Assembly (NCBI GenBank): GCA_007115705.1
Contig: QXEO01000553.1
Coordinates: 11,678,910-11,742,909, forward strand
DNA length: 64,000 nucleotides
Source: Dactylis glomerata
Taxonomy: Eukaryota; Streptophyta; Magnoliopsida; Poales; Poaceae
Direction: 5' to 3'
This document shows positions 44,916 through 55,353 of the stretch, one piece after another (the stretch's first letter is position 1; each line of letters begins with the position of its first letter). A program made the translations under genes and the position numbers. The notes beneath the pieces are model-generated. The model made no database searches and was not told the origin of the DNA. It worked only from the letters and a program-made list of their open reading frames with translations.

Positions 44916-47012
44916 AGGAGAAGAAGGAAGAGAAGAAGAGGAGGAAGAAGAGAAAGACCGGGCAGACCACGCCGGGCCCTGACCTGGCCACCACGGCCAC
45001 ACCGACGACGCCGCCGCGCGCCGCCGGAGAAGAAGAGGACCGCGCGTCTACGGACGCGCAGTCCGCCCCGGGAGCCGCTGCGGCTCCCAGCACGACCGAG
45101 CCCCCTAGCGCAGGGGGCACACCAGAAACCACGGGGGTAGCTGCGGCTGCCCCCTCTGTAGCCAGCACCACCACCGCCCCGGAGGCGCCCTCAACGAGCA
45201 CGGCTGCGCCGTCCGGCACGAGGGCAGCCCCCGAGCCAAGCAGCGAGAAGAGGACGGCCTCCACTGAGCCGGGGCCCTCCAGAGCCCCATCACCTCCCCC
45301 GCCAGAGATACTGGGGAGGCCTGCAAGGATCGCACCTGAGCCCCACGCTGCTGACCCATGGGCGGGGGTGCTCGCGGCCATGACCGGCGCCCTCCGGGAT
45401 GAGGTCGTCAGGGCGCGCACTGCTGAGGAGGCGCGCATCAACGAGGGCTGGGCCCTCCTGCACCAAGCCACAGAGAGATGCCGTCTCCTGGACCAGCGCG
45501 CCGCCGAGCGCCGCGAGCTGGCGAGGAAAGAGGCGGAGGAGATCCGCGCCAGCGTGGTCGAGGAGGCCGAAAAGGCTCTAGCGAACGCCAGGGAGTCGGC
45601 GAGGGGGGTCCTGGCCAGGGCGCACCACGAGGCCATGGAGATCATCTCCGAGGCGCGCCAGAGGATCCCCCCCACCGTCGGGCCTCCCAACCCAACCTTG
45701 GCTGGGGAGGAGGCCAAGCGGGCAGCTTAGCACCTCCTGGACCAGGCCAGGACCAATGCCGACGGCCTCCTTGCCAACGCCCAGTAGAGGCTAGACAAAG
45801 TCGAGGACCGGGAGGCCCTCCTCCACGCCCGCGAGGAGAGCGCTGATTCCCGGGTGGAGAGCCTGAGCCTGCAAGAGGCTGGGCTCGCCGTCAGAGAAGC
45901 AGAGGCTCGCGAGCACGAGCGGGAGCTCCGCCTCCGAGAGGAGCAGCTTCATGCCTTCGAAGATCGGCTCAACAGGGAGCGAGAGGCCCTCGAGAGCCGA
46001 GAGGCAATGGTCAGCCAGTCCAATGCCGAGCTGGCCCGGCACCAAGAGGCGCTGAACCAGCGCGAGGCTTCCCTCCAGGGAAGGATGGACCACATGCTGA
46101 ACCAGCGATGGGTCAGCATGGAGCAGGAGTTCGAGCGGAGGCGCGCCGAGATCACCGAGGCGTGCCGTGCGGACTTCCGCTCCAAGACCGACGCCGCCCT
46201 GGTGAGGTACAAGCAGGGGCGCGAGACCCTGGAGCGCCAGGTCCGCGACCTGGAGACTGAACTGAGGGGGGCGCACGAGGTGCGCCGAGAGCGCCCTAGC
46301 CGAAGCTGACTCCACCATCGCCTCGCTCCGGCGCGACGTGCAGAGGCTTGAGGAAGAGAACTCAGCGTCGGTCTTGTAGGTCGTGGAGATCTCCAGGGAG
46401 CTCCAGGAGGCGAGGGACTCCGAGGCGGAAGCACGTGTGCTGCGAAGGCAGCGCGTGCAGATGTTCCGCCGGTTCTCAGCCCGCGTCATGATGGTGGCGC
46501 ACCGCCTGGGCATCCACGGGTTGACCCTGCCTACCGTCCCCGAGGACGACGGGTCGATCCTGCTCTTCTTCAGCCAGCTGGCCGAACAGCTGGACGGCGC
46601 ATCGGCGAAGGTCCTGGAGCTCATCGACGCCGAGTGCCGGGAGCTGCTGGGGCTGGCGGGGATGCGCATCTTCACCAACCTCCAACGTCTCCACCCCAAC
46701 CTCAACCTGGAAGAGGTACTGCAGAGGCCGTCGCCTCTACCGCCAGGAACTCCTGACCGCGCGGCGGTGGCCAGGGCAGCGCGGTTGGACTTCGCCCTAC
46801 GACGGCTGCATGCCATCTATGCCCGCCCCGGTGCACCTGCCACCGCGGACCAGGAGAGTTCCTCCAGCGGCGACACCTCCGGATCTAGGGAGTCCGGCAG
46901 CGAGGAAGCCGGGGTGGAAGACGACGGAGCGATGGAGTCCAGCGGAGAGGCGTCCTCAAGCTCCAGCCAAGGCACCGGCAATGACGAGGGCGACGCGGCG
47001 GTCGCCCAGTAA

Positions 47013-47503
47013 GCTCTTCCTAGACCTCCTCCAGAAGAATTGAGTTAGCTGCACACTCGGCAGCTGTCAGACATTGCCCTGCTGGGCCATTTTAAGTTGT
47101 AATCGTACTTAAGGCGTTGTTCACCGAATTATCCTTATTTGCACCCTTGCGTCATTTTCCTTGTCTCGCCTTTGTCCGGGGAATGCTCTACGCCGTTCAG
47201 GGGCCAGCCTCCGAGTGGGACAGCAGCCTGATGCTTAGTATGCAGCTCGTGGTGCAAGGCTAGCGGGCGCTGGAGCTCCAGAGGTGACTGTAATGGCACA
47301 CAGGACAATTTCCCTGCAGCCCCCCTGGCGTCCAAACACAACAAAGGCGATTCCAGGAGAAGAAACACAAGGCCGCAGACAAGGATAGCAGAGTACTTGA
47401 AGAAATTGGCACAAATTGTGCCACCCCCACGCGCCCATGCGCTTTCATCCGAGCGTCGCTCGAGAGGAGAGAGCACCATGGATCGTATGAGATGACTGTA
47501 GCG
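47013..47503 (+). other. 3' untranslated region of the J antisense gene and J internal remainder
   Basis: About 490 bp follow the TAA at 47010-47012 and run to the K insertion. It is non-coding on the plus strand. Minus frames here (47135-47595) run into K and are unsupported. Pol would be expected in this part of J but is absent. Confidence 0.55.
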
Positions 47504-48463
47504 TGTAACAACTCAGAAATTGTAATCCACTTCTTAATAACTAAAGTGCCAAATTTTGGACCCAAATAAAACTTTTTATCTATTATTGTATGCATACATG
47601 CATTTTCTTTTCTTTGTATTCTATGATTTTATGTGTGTTATTTTTGATTGAGCATTGGTTAGATAAATCTAAGTGAACCAACAGAATCAATTGAGAAGAA
47701 TATTAAGAATCAAAGAAACAAGAAATAAAAATAAGTAAGAAAGAGATAAAGTTAATATGATCTAGAAACTGTTATTGACTACACCACTTTGAGCCCTTAG
47801 ATTAAGCAATCTACAGCTCACCTTCAGGTTTAACCTTTTAGTTGAGCTTAACCAAGTTATGGACTAACTCAACCAACAAGCATTTGTACAAATTTCAAAC
47901 TGGAACATCACTCAAACTTGAGCCAAAGTTTGAATCTGAAACAGAGACTATATCAAATTTGAAATATAAATTTCTGCAAAACTTCTTCTTTCTCCAAAAC
48001 AAAAATATGACAGGGTACCTTGACCAATATGTTGAGCACCCAAAGTGGAAAATTTTGAAAATTCAAATTTTGAGTTCTTGCGAGCATTTCGTCGAACACT
48101 GGCAGCAGAAAATCAAATGAGATCAAGATCACTGGTGCTGCACTGTTCTAACTCGCTCCACGCCTGTAGCCATGCCCTGGGAGGATGTTCGGTCGATGCC
48201 AGCCCCCTCTGCCCCGACCCAAGCCCTGGAAGAAGGAGGAGAAGAGGAGGCAGCACCCCCGGACCCCCCCTCTCTTCTTCCCAGCAACCTGCACGTCGCC
48301 GACCGCCCTGCCCTCGCCAGCGCCGACCCACAGCACTCCGCGGCCGAGACCAACCCCTGCCAGCACGCGAGTAAGGCCGACGAGGCCAGTGTCGCCCGTG
48401 CACGCCGCCAGCATGTCCTGCGCCGGTCGTTCACTGGACGCCCTCGCCCTCGTCGCTCCGGCC

Positions 48464-48471
48464 TATAAAAA
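48464..48471 (+). promoter_or_regulatory. TATA box of solo LTR K
   Basis: TATAAAAA lies between GGCC and a C run. It is about 960 bp from the LTR start and is the strongest TATA match in the window. Confidence 0.65.
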
Positions 48472-48827
48472 GCCCCCCCGATCAGACGAAGCAAGGCACC
48501 TCATCCCCAGCTACCTCCCAGACATCGCCGCTCACTCCCTCTCGCTCTGGTTCGCCGTAGCCAGCCCCGCCGGCGCAGTACTGGACGCGGAGCATGTCGA
48601 CGCGTCCGACCACCTGGGAGCCCGCCGCTGCAGGGAATCGGAAGAGGAGCCTCGCCGCCGCCGATCCCGCACGTCACCGACGAGCCCTGCTTCCCCTACG
48701 CCTCGCCATCGCCGTCGAACGATCGTCGCTGCTCGCAGGTGAGCTTCCGCCGTGCTGAGGAAGACGATGCACGTGAGCCGTCCGATCTTAATCCGACGCT
48801 AGCATACCGATTCGGGAATCGTTAAGT

Positions 48828-48858
48828 GAGCTGACAGCGCGACCCCACCTGTCAGCTC
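48828..48858. promoter_or_regulatory. Inverted repeat in solo LTR K
   Basis: The arms GAGCTGACAG and CTGTCAGCTC pair perfectly over ten bases around an 11-base loop containing CCCCAC. The CTGTCAG core resembles the arms of the inverted repeat in L. Confidence 0.55.
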
Positions 48859-50422
48859 CCCTTTTATTCTTTTTCCCCGCGTGAAACGGTATGGGCCGGC
48901 CCGTTCGGCTTTATTCTGAATAGGGCCCGGCTCGTTTCAGTTTCGGTCCGTTTCGTTTTTAAATAAATTCCCGCCCGTTTTATTTATTTCAAATATGTTT
49001 CAGATGCTATTTTCAAACTTTAATTCCTAGAGTTTTACAAATCCAAATCTAGCAAATAAATATGCATTGGAAAGCTTATAAAATAATCTACCCAATAGGA
49101 CTGGTTAGAATTCAAAATAAGTTCAGAATAAAATCAGATATGAATAGTGTGACCATAGCTTGTATAATAATGAAAGATTTCTAGAAAATTATTTAAGCCA
49201 TCAAAAATCATGAAAATTAAAATGTGAACTCACTAATGACCCCTCTTACTGTTAGTCAACACTAATCTACCCCAAACCCTATTAGTGTGATCATTTAGAC
49301 CCTAACCCAATCCTATTTTTGTAGCATAAAATGATAGATCACTAGTGCACACTTAGAATTAATTGCCCTCATTGCCAATTCACTTAGTGAGTCAATCCCA
49401 CTTAAACTTGTCTTAGTAACCCTAACTCAACACCAATGCTGCACAAGTGAACCACCTATGCCACTTAGTAAAGAATCTAGCTTGCACACTTGAAGAAAAA
49501 CTTAGAAGAAAGACTTACAATCCAACACCATAAAATTTCAACATGAATGCTTGGTTAGCAAACAAAGATGTGTGCTTGGTGTGTTGTTAGCTTGGTGAAG
49601 TGATGGTGTGCTTTGTGTTTATTCGTTATTTAGACGCTAGTGTTGCCGAGGAGGATATTGGAGGGGATTATTATTATCAAGAAGAAGAAGAAAACCCCGG
49701 ACACTTTGCCAACCAAGGCAAGCCATCTTTTGATTCATACTCCCCATGCCTAGTTTTAATATTGCATTCTACTTGTTTTAAGTAAATTGCATGATTGAAT
49801 TGCTAGAGTAGAATGATAGAAGTAAATTGGTGTCTTGATGATCAAGAGCATCAAGCTGAGTTTATCCAACCCTAGTTAGTAGTACTATCACTCAATGTAG
49901 TTGCTTAGTCGCTAATAAAAGTTGATGCTATCTCTGGGGGAACCCCATTTGAAAGGTGGTGACTTGAACTTGAAACTTGAAATGGGAGGTTGCTCCTACA
50001 TGTTGGCTTTATAAAAGAAATTAATCTTGACTAAGAACTATGAAATATATTTTTCAAATGACAACGAGTGATGTACTATGGGAGCCAATTATACCGTACA
50101 ACCACATTACCCCTATATGGGAAGGGGCTTAATCCGTAGTTTGTTTATCTTAGTGTGGGAGGCCTTGTATCAAAGCTTCATGGAAGGACACCACGAAACG
50201 GTTACTTCTGGACCAGGTGGATTCCACTAACCCGGTACCCGGGATGGGCAGAACTAGAGGCGCCGGAGCGGGGTTCCGTATCCCAGGCTCTAGGGAAGGA
50301 TCCTATACTAGGATGAGCAAGTGAAAGAGTTTGTTTGGTTATCTGAACCTCGCATACCTTATGTATGTCGAACCGTGGATTTCTCCCGGCAGATGTATCG
50401 AATCTTGTGGGTAAAGTGTACC

Positions 50423-50474
50423 CCTCTGCAGAGGTTTTGAAACTATTCGAATAGCCGCGTCCGCGGTCATGGAC
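50423..50474 (+). promoter_or_regulatory. Paired palindromes (dyad block) in solo LTR K
   Basis: CCTCTGCAGAGG (50423-50434) and CTATTCGAATAG (50443-50454) are perfect 12-bp palindromes 20 bp apart centre to centre. The block 50443-50474 aligns ungapped with the reverse complements of 325-356 (A) and 24765-24796 (L). Confidence 0.6.
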
Positions 50475-51070
50475 GGTTGGCAAGCTGTACTTGACTTTTG
50501 TCAAGATTAAAAGTGACCATGGTGACTTGGTGAATGACTTGACTTGAAATGTTGTTGACACACTTGATGTCCTCTTTAGATGGAACTTAGAGAACTAAAC
50601 CTCTTTCCTATAAGTGAACATTCTTGGGAAATAAAACGAGCTTTTGCAAATAAACTTAGTGCTTAGTCCACTATATCAAACCTTGCATATCTGCTTCATC
50701 ATTTCAATTATAAGATGGTTTGCGAGTGCATCCAATGTACTCACGGCTGTGTCCCTGGCTATCAACTTGGCCAGACTATGGGGAGGAATACCAGGAGGAA
50801 GGGTATGAAGAAGAGTACCAGAACTAAGCTCGTCTCCGTGAGTCGCCATTTGCCTGTAGGGAGAAGGCATGGGCCGAAGACGTTATTTCCGCTGCTATAT
50901 TGTGTTGTACTATGACTTGGTCTAGATGACCATTGTATTTGAACCATCGTATTGTAATGTCTATGGAACTGAGTACCAACTACGTTATGTATATCGCAAC
51001 AATGGTCCTGGGATTGCGGTGGAATACATAACGGGCACTTCGAATTTGTATCAAATTTGAGGTCGTTACA

Positions 51071-51442
51071 TAGCGGGTCCCTTCCCTAGTCAGAGCTCGA
51101 TCCGTTCTGGGTTTTGCGGGCCTGCTGTTTTCCGGGTGAAGGCCCCAGCGCGGACACCGTGCTCCGGCTCTTTCTCGAAAGGCAGTCGAGCAAAAACTCA
51201 CGTTCGCGTTAAGCCGCAGTTATCTAAAATTGCGAGGCTGGTGGAGCCAAGACTCACGATTCCAGGCAGTTTCTATGGATTAGAAAAGGTTAATGGCGAG
51301 TGAGACTGCCGTTACTCTTTGTTCCTTGCGCAGACGAAGAGGCTCCGTTTCCTCAGCCGAAGGCAAGGGGGTGACGTCCCTGAAGCCCCCCCTGCCTCCT
51401 CTTCGAGCACCTGGGGATGGGGCCATCGAGGGAGGCGTAGGC
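51071..51442 (-). other. J internal remainder between K and gag
   Basis: About 370 bp show no recognisable domain. Minus-strand frames after the gag stop are Pro/Arg-rich (51280-51442) and may be shifted gag sequence. The rest shows nothing. Confidence 0.45.
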
Positions 51443-51883
51443 CTACGCGCCCTCTGGCTCAGGTCCCAGGGATGCATATCTGTCGAGGAAGCGCTCGCAG
51501 AGGTCCCTCCAGGACGAGATGGATCTTGGCGGTAGCTGGTAGAGCCACCGGCGAGGCTCTCCCTTTGTTGCCATCATGAACCAACTGGCCATGACACGCC
51601 CGTCGCCTCCCGCCGACCGTATGGCGGCCGCGTATTGCTGCAAGAACTCCACGGGATCGGAGGTTCCATCATAACGCGCACCGATCTCCGGCCGGAAGCA
51701 AGACGGCCATGTTGCGCGGCAAAGTGGACCGGCGAGCGCCGTGAAGCCCTCGAAGCCGAGGTCACCGGGCGCTGGTGCACCCTCTCCAATGGCTTCCAAG
51801 CCATCAAGGACTTGAAGACGATCTCGGCGACGGCTTGCATAGACAGCGCGAAGGCGAAGACGATGATGATGATCGTCACCCAT
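51443..51883 (-). pseudogene. Gag of element J, truncated
   Basis: The ATG at 51883 opens 146 codons ending in TAG at 51443-51445. A His/Arg-rich start is followed by a recognisable retrotransposon gag core: CFRPEIGARYDGTSDPVEF, then GEPRRWLYQLPPRSISSW and RFLDRYA. The frame stops early in the gag core; a normal protein would continue through the rest of gag into protease. No zinc knuckle or protease was found downstream. Only this core identifies J as a Gypsy element. Confidence 0.75.
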
Positions 51884-51916
51884 GTCGAAGCAGATCTGGA
51901 AGAAGACACACCACAG

Positions 51917-51935
51917 CCCCCTACCTGGCGCGCCA
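51917..51935 (-). promoter_or_regulatory. Primer binding site of element J
   Basis: The minus strand reads TGGCGCGCCAGGTAGGGGG two bases after the LTR. This PBS type is seen in grass Gypsy elements. Confidence 0.8.
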
Positions 51936-51937
51936 AA

Positions 51938-52846
51938 TGTCGATGGATTTCGTGTCGCAAGAACATGGGGTACCACGCGACGGACCCAAAGATTCGAACG
52001 CAGGGGGCTGAACGTGTGAGATCTAGGATCGCAACGAAACACGGTGATGGAAGCCTCGAGTTGTCGAACGCACTACGCACTGCAGAGAGAGACACCGAGC
52101 TTTACCCACGTTCAGGGCCCTCGTGGTGAGGTAACACCCCTACTTCCTGCCTTCTTGTATTACAACGCGACACCTCGCGAGGAGTACAAGGTCTTGGTTA
52201 CAAAGCTCTAGCTGGCCAGAGGTTGAAGAACCTGCGTGCCCAGCTAGCAGCTTGGAGAAGATGAAGATTCGATCCCCTCTAAGGGATGGCCTCTCCTCCT
52301 TTTATAGCGCCAAGGTCCTCCTTCCCCTTATCTTCTTAGGGAAGGGGTTGCCACACACGGCCAAGGAGGGAGGACAGCTGTAGACTACACTCTTCCGTGG
52401 ACGTAGTCTTCATAGGGTAGTGGCGCCGGTCCACCGGAGTGGGTGGAGGAAGCTGACGTCTTCCCCTGGCGCCCTGCACCGTCCACGCTATTTTTAGGGG
52501 GGTGGCCAACAACCACTGTGCCGCTTTGGGCAGGCACAGCGAAAGTTGGTCTCCTCCCTGTCGGGGGTAGCGTGGGCGGTACGCGGTCTTCTGTCCCTTA
52601 TCTTCTTGCTCTACACGCCAACGTGCTGAGCTAACGCGGACGTGGTCCCTCTCCTCACTAGCGGGGGCTCGTGAGGAGGTCTTCTGGTCCTTAGCAGTTT
52701 TGGCCGTCGTTCTCCTCGTGAGGCGCCTCCTCACGAGGGTCTTCTCCGTAGCGTGGGTCGTTGATTCTCCCCTGGGCTGACGATGGGCCAATGACGGGGC
52801 CCAGGAGCAGGTGGACCGGGATACCCCGGTATCCAGAACACCGACA
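51938..52846 (-). repeat. Element J 5' LTR
   Basis: It is 909 bp, TGTCGATGG to CACCGACA. It is preceded by PBS spacer AA and followed by GAGAA. About 24 differences from the partner were counted by eye. Confidence 0.9.
52309..52316 (-). promoter_or_regulatory. TATA box of the element J 5' LTR
   Basis: The minus strand reads TATAAAAGGAGG, preceded by GGCGC. The box is intact in both LTRs. Confidence 0.65.
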
Positions 52847-53012
52847 GAGAACAAACTCGGAAGGCAATAGGACGGGTGCGGATAACCTTTGGGAAAAAGG
52901 GATCGAACCCTTTGCACCTAGCTGGTTTTTGGGTTATCCATACGGCCCATTGGGCTCTTTTTTAGGTTAGGTTAACCTAACCAATGGGAAAAGGGAAACC
53001 AAGTCCCATCGT
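52847..53012. other. Unassigned flank right of element J, with an 18-bp palindrome
   Basis: No gene is visible. GGTTAGGTTAACCTAACC at 52965-52982 is a perfect palindrome. The segment probably belongs to the CACTA element (intron or upstream part), but this is not shown by the sequence. Confidence 0.4.
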
Positions 53013-55094
53013 TACTTGTGGGAGGAAGGGGTAGAAACATGGGACGCCCACAAGAAAGATCACTTTCCGTCTCAAAGTCGCGCTGCTCACGATGGTGCAG
53101 GACTATCTTGGATATGGATATATTGCGTACCAGGTGTGCGACAGACACAAGGCTTGTGTGAGGTGCAAGGAATTGACGCCATTTCTATAGCTGTGTAAGG
53201 ATCCTGGATCTTCGAAAACCGTCTACATGAGGCATCGAATGTGGTTACCCAAGAACGATCCCTGGAGAAGGCGTGGAGATCTTTTCAACGGTAAAGATGA
53301 GCTCGAAGGACCTCCGCCTAAGAGGAGCGGCGTAGAGATAGATATTTTGTTGAAAGACTGGAAAAATTGTCCTCCACCGAGAAAGATAATAAAGAAGCAA
53401 AAGCGAGAAGAGAAGAAGAACAAGGCTGCAATGGAACCGCTCATGGGTGTATGGAAAGGGAGGTCCGTGTTTTGGGACTTGCCATACTGGAAAATCCTCG
53501 GTACGCCTCATTGCCTTGATGTCATGCACATCACGAATAATGTGTGCGAGAGCTTGCTCGTCACTCTGTTCAACATGCGGGATAGGACCAAAGATGGGCT
53601 GAAAGCGAGAAATGACATGGCCCTAAATATCAGGAAAGAGCTTCACTTACCACTGGCGGAGGAGATCAGCAAGGGAAAATCATGCAGCCTCGCCCCCTCC
53701 TGCTTCACTTTAAGTCCCAATGTGCTAGACCAGATGTTCAAGTGCCTCCTGGGAGTCGGATTTCCCTTAGGCTACGCAGGGCTCATAAGCAGATACCTGG
53801 ACCCAAACAAAAAAATCTTTAGCGGGATGAAGTCTCATGACTGTCATGTCATGATGATGCAGATACTTCCGATAGCAATCCGAGGGATAATGGAACCGCA
53901 CGTCTGTCAAACACTGACGGGCCTCTGTCACTTTTTCGATGTCATCACTCGAAAGTCAATAAGCGTGAAGAAACTAGGGAGGCTGCAGGAAGAGATCGTC
54001 ACCATCATAAACGAGATTGAGATGTACTTCTCGCCCGCATTCTTTGACATCATGGTCCATCTGCTGGTCCATATAGTGGATGAGATCGAGGATCTCGGGT
54101 CGGCATTCCTACACAACATGATGGCGTTAGAAAGAATGAACGGGATCATCAAAGCATATGTTCATAACAGGGCACATCCAAATGGAAGCATCGTCCAGGG
54201 CTTTCTCAACGAAGAGTGCATCTCTTTCTGCAAGAACTATCTAAATGAGGAGAACACACCGGTTGGTTTGCCTGCAAACAAGCACCTTGGCAGGTTTGAG
54301 GGAGTAGGCGACAACACTGGCAAGAGGGCAATGGATGTGGACTACTCTGGCCGGAGAGCTGACTTCAATAGGGCCCACTTAGTAGCGCTACAACACATTG
54401 AAGATTTCGAACCATGGGTGGAAAAGCACAAAACCATGATCAAGAATAGTGCACATAGGCCAATGACAGAAGAAGAGATATTTAGAGCACACAACTCCTC
54501 TTTCGCGCGTTGGTTCAAAGACCAGATCGATGCCAATCCCCCGCCAATGACCTCTGAGAGCGACAGAATGTTACTCGCCTTGTCATATGGACCCGCGCCC
54601 AACCTCATGACTTATCAAGAATACGACATCAATGGGTACACATTCTACACGGAGGAAAGAGACAAAGGAGGCAATTATCAGAACTCGTCTGTAACGATGA
54701 TGTCTTACACGGGTGAAGAGAAGAAAAGATACTACAGAAATATTGAGGAAATCTGGGACCTCGACTACATCGGTGAGAAGCTTCCGATGTTCCTATCAGA
54801 TGGGATACAAACATCACAAAAGAAGACGAATATTTCACCAATATGTGTATGCCCGAAGCCAACAAATCCAAGACCAAGAACCCCACCGTGCAAAATGAGC
54901 CATGGGTACTGGCTAGGCATGTGGAGGAATGCTTCTTCATAACCGACATGTCCAGGCCTAGTCGTGTTGTTGTAAGGAGTGGAAAAAGGGCCCTCATCAG
55001 AATGGATGGAGTCGCCGACGAGCAAGACTTCAGTGAGAACCTCTTATGCTTTGAGATATATTTTGTTGTTGTGATAGAACCTCTTATTCTTTGA
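53013..55094 (+). pseudogene. CACTA (En/Spm) transposase, TNP2 type, 5'-truncated and with frame breaks
   Basis: The segments match the Transposase_21 (PF02992) family and its C-terminal DUF4218/DUF4216-like parts. Motifs include GVETWDAHKKDHF, MVQDYLGYGY, a CxxC-type RHKACVRCKE, HRMWLPKNDPWR, CLDVMHITNNVCESLL and HLLVHIVDEIEDLG. Breaks are a one-base frameshift near 53065, TAG at 53188-53190 and a one-base deletion near 54790. After that deletion the frame moves to the one ending at 55094. The longest intact stretch is 53227 to about 54790. The N-terminal part of the protein is missing. TIRs (CACTA...) are not seen in the window. The enzyme would excise and reinsert the element by cut and paste; this copy cannot. 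Confidence 0.85.
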
Positions 55095-55353
55095 GATATG
55101 TTTTCTTGGCTGGCATATTGCTAGAACATGATTTGTGGGCAGCACATGTACTATCAGTGTGATTTTTTGTACCAGAAGCTATGTGTATGTTATGCAGGTA
55201 CATTGAGTGCCAATGTTTTGCTGGAATGTTGATTAACTTCCGTTCCGGCGAATTTCTAGCACTCCGGCATGACCATTTTTAGCAAAGGTCATGATGAATT
55301 TTTGCCATGAAAATTTGTGTCACTAGCTAAAAAATCTCATCTCTTGTGTAGCC
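55095..55353. other. Spacer between the two CACTA genes
   Basis: This is AT-rich non-coding DNA between the transposase remnant and the second CACTA ORF. It probably holds 3' UTR and promoter. No TATA box is clear. Confidence 0.4.

Larger units (their letters stand above)
24078..47012 (+). pseudogene. Antisense gene of element J with PF04195-like domain and long coiled coil, interrupted by L and D
   Basis: Exon 1 is 24078-24097 plus 36752-38123. Exon 2 is 38200-38212 plus 44921-47012. A 75-bp GT-AG intron (38124-38199) keeps the frame. L sits 20 nt after the ATG and D 12 nt into exon 2. The N-terminal domain (about 36960-37700) matches the 'putative gypsy type transposon' family PF04195, with motif FAGLLPPFSPFFLAILE and CEAWIGIKP. 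An acidic Ser/Pro linker, an Ala/Pro-rich stretch and a heptad-rich coiled coil (45370-46480) follow, then a C-terminal helical domain and acidic tail. Damage includes a frameshift near 36945, TAG at 38104, 45728, 45785 and 46377, and a frameshift near 46280. Antisense ORFs of this kind are known in TAT-lineage elements; their function is not established. Confidence 0.75.
47504..51070 (+). repeat. Element K: solo LTR (3567 bp)
   Basis: Termini are TGTAACAACTC and GGTCGTTACA. A perfect duplication TAGCG flanks it (47499-47503 and 51071-51075). There is no PBS and no second copy, so it is a solo LTR left by recombination between two LTRs. The TATA box (48464) and the dyad block (50423-50474) both indicate plus orientation, opposite to J. 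It belongs to the same broad group as the LTRs of A and L. It contains short acidic Tyr/Glu-rich frames (49600-49785 and near 50770-50818). Confidence 0.85.
22767..52846 (-). mobile_element. Element J: TAT-like Gypsy element with degraded gag and antisense gene, host to L, D and K
   Basis: LTRs of 909 bp at 22767-23675 and 51938-52846 differ at about 24 positions by eye. Flanks AAGAA (22762-22766) and GAGAA (52847-52851) match at four of five bases, as an aged target-site duplication would. The PBS beside the right LTR and the PPT beside the left LTR set the orientation as minus. Without its three nested insertions J is about 7.2 kb. It holds a short gag on the minus strand and a long antisense gene on the plus strand, but no pol. 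Confidence 0.85.

Noticed and set aside
44884..45717. 277-codon minus ORF, and 341-codon minus ORF at 45791-46816
   Set aside because: Shadows of the coiled-coil region of the J antisense gene; Ser/Ala/Arg-rich with no domain.
48113..48742. Overlapping ORFs on both strands in solo LTR K
   Set aside because: GC-rich region around the TATA box; frames have no domain and lie in several overlapping phases.
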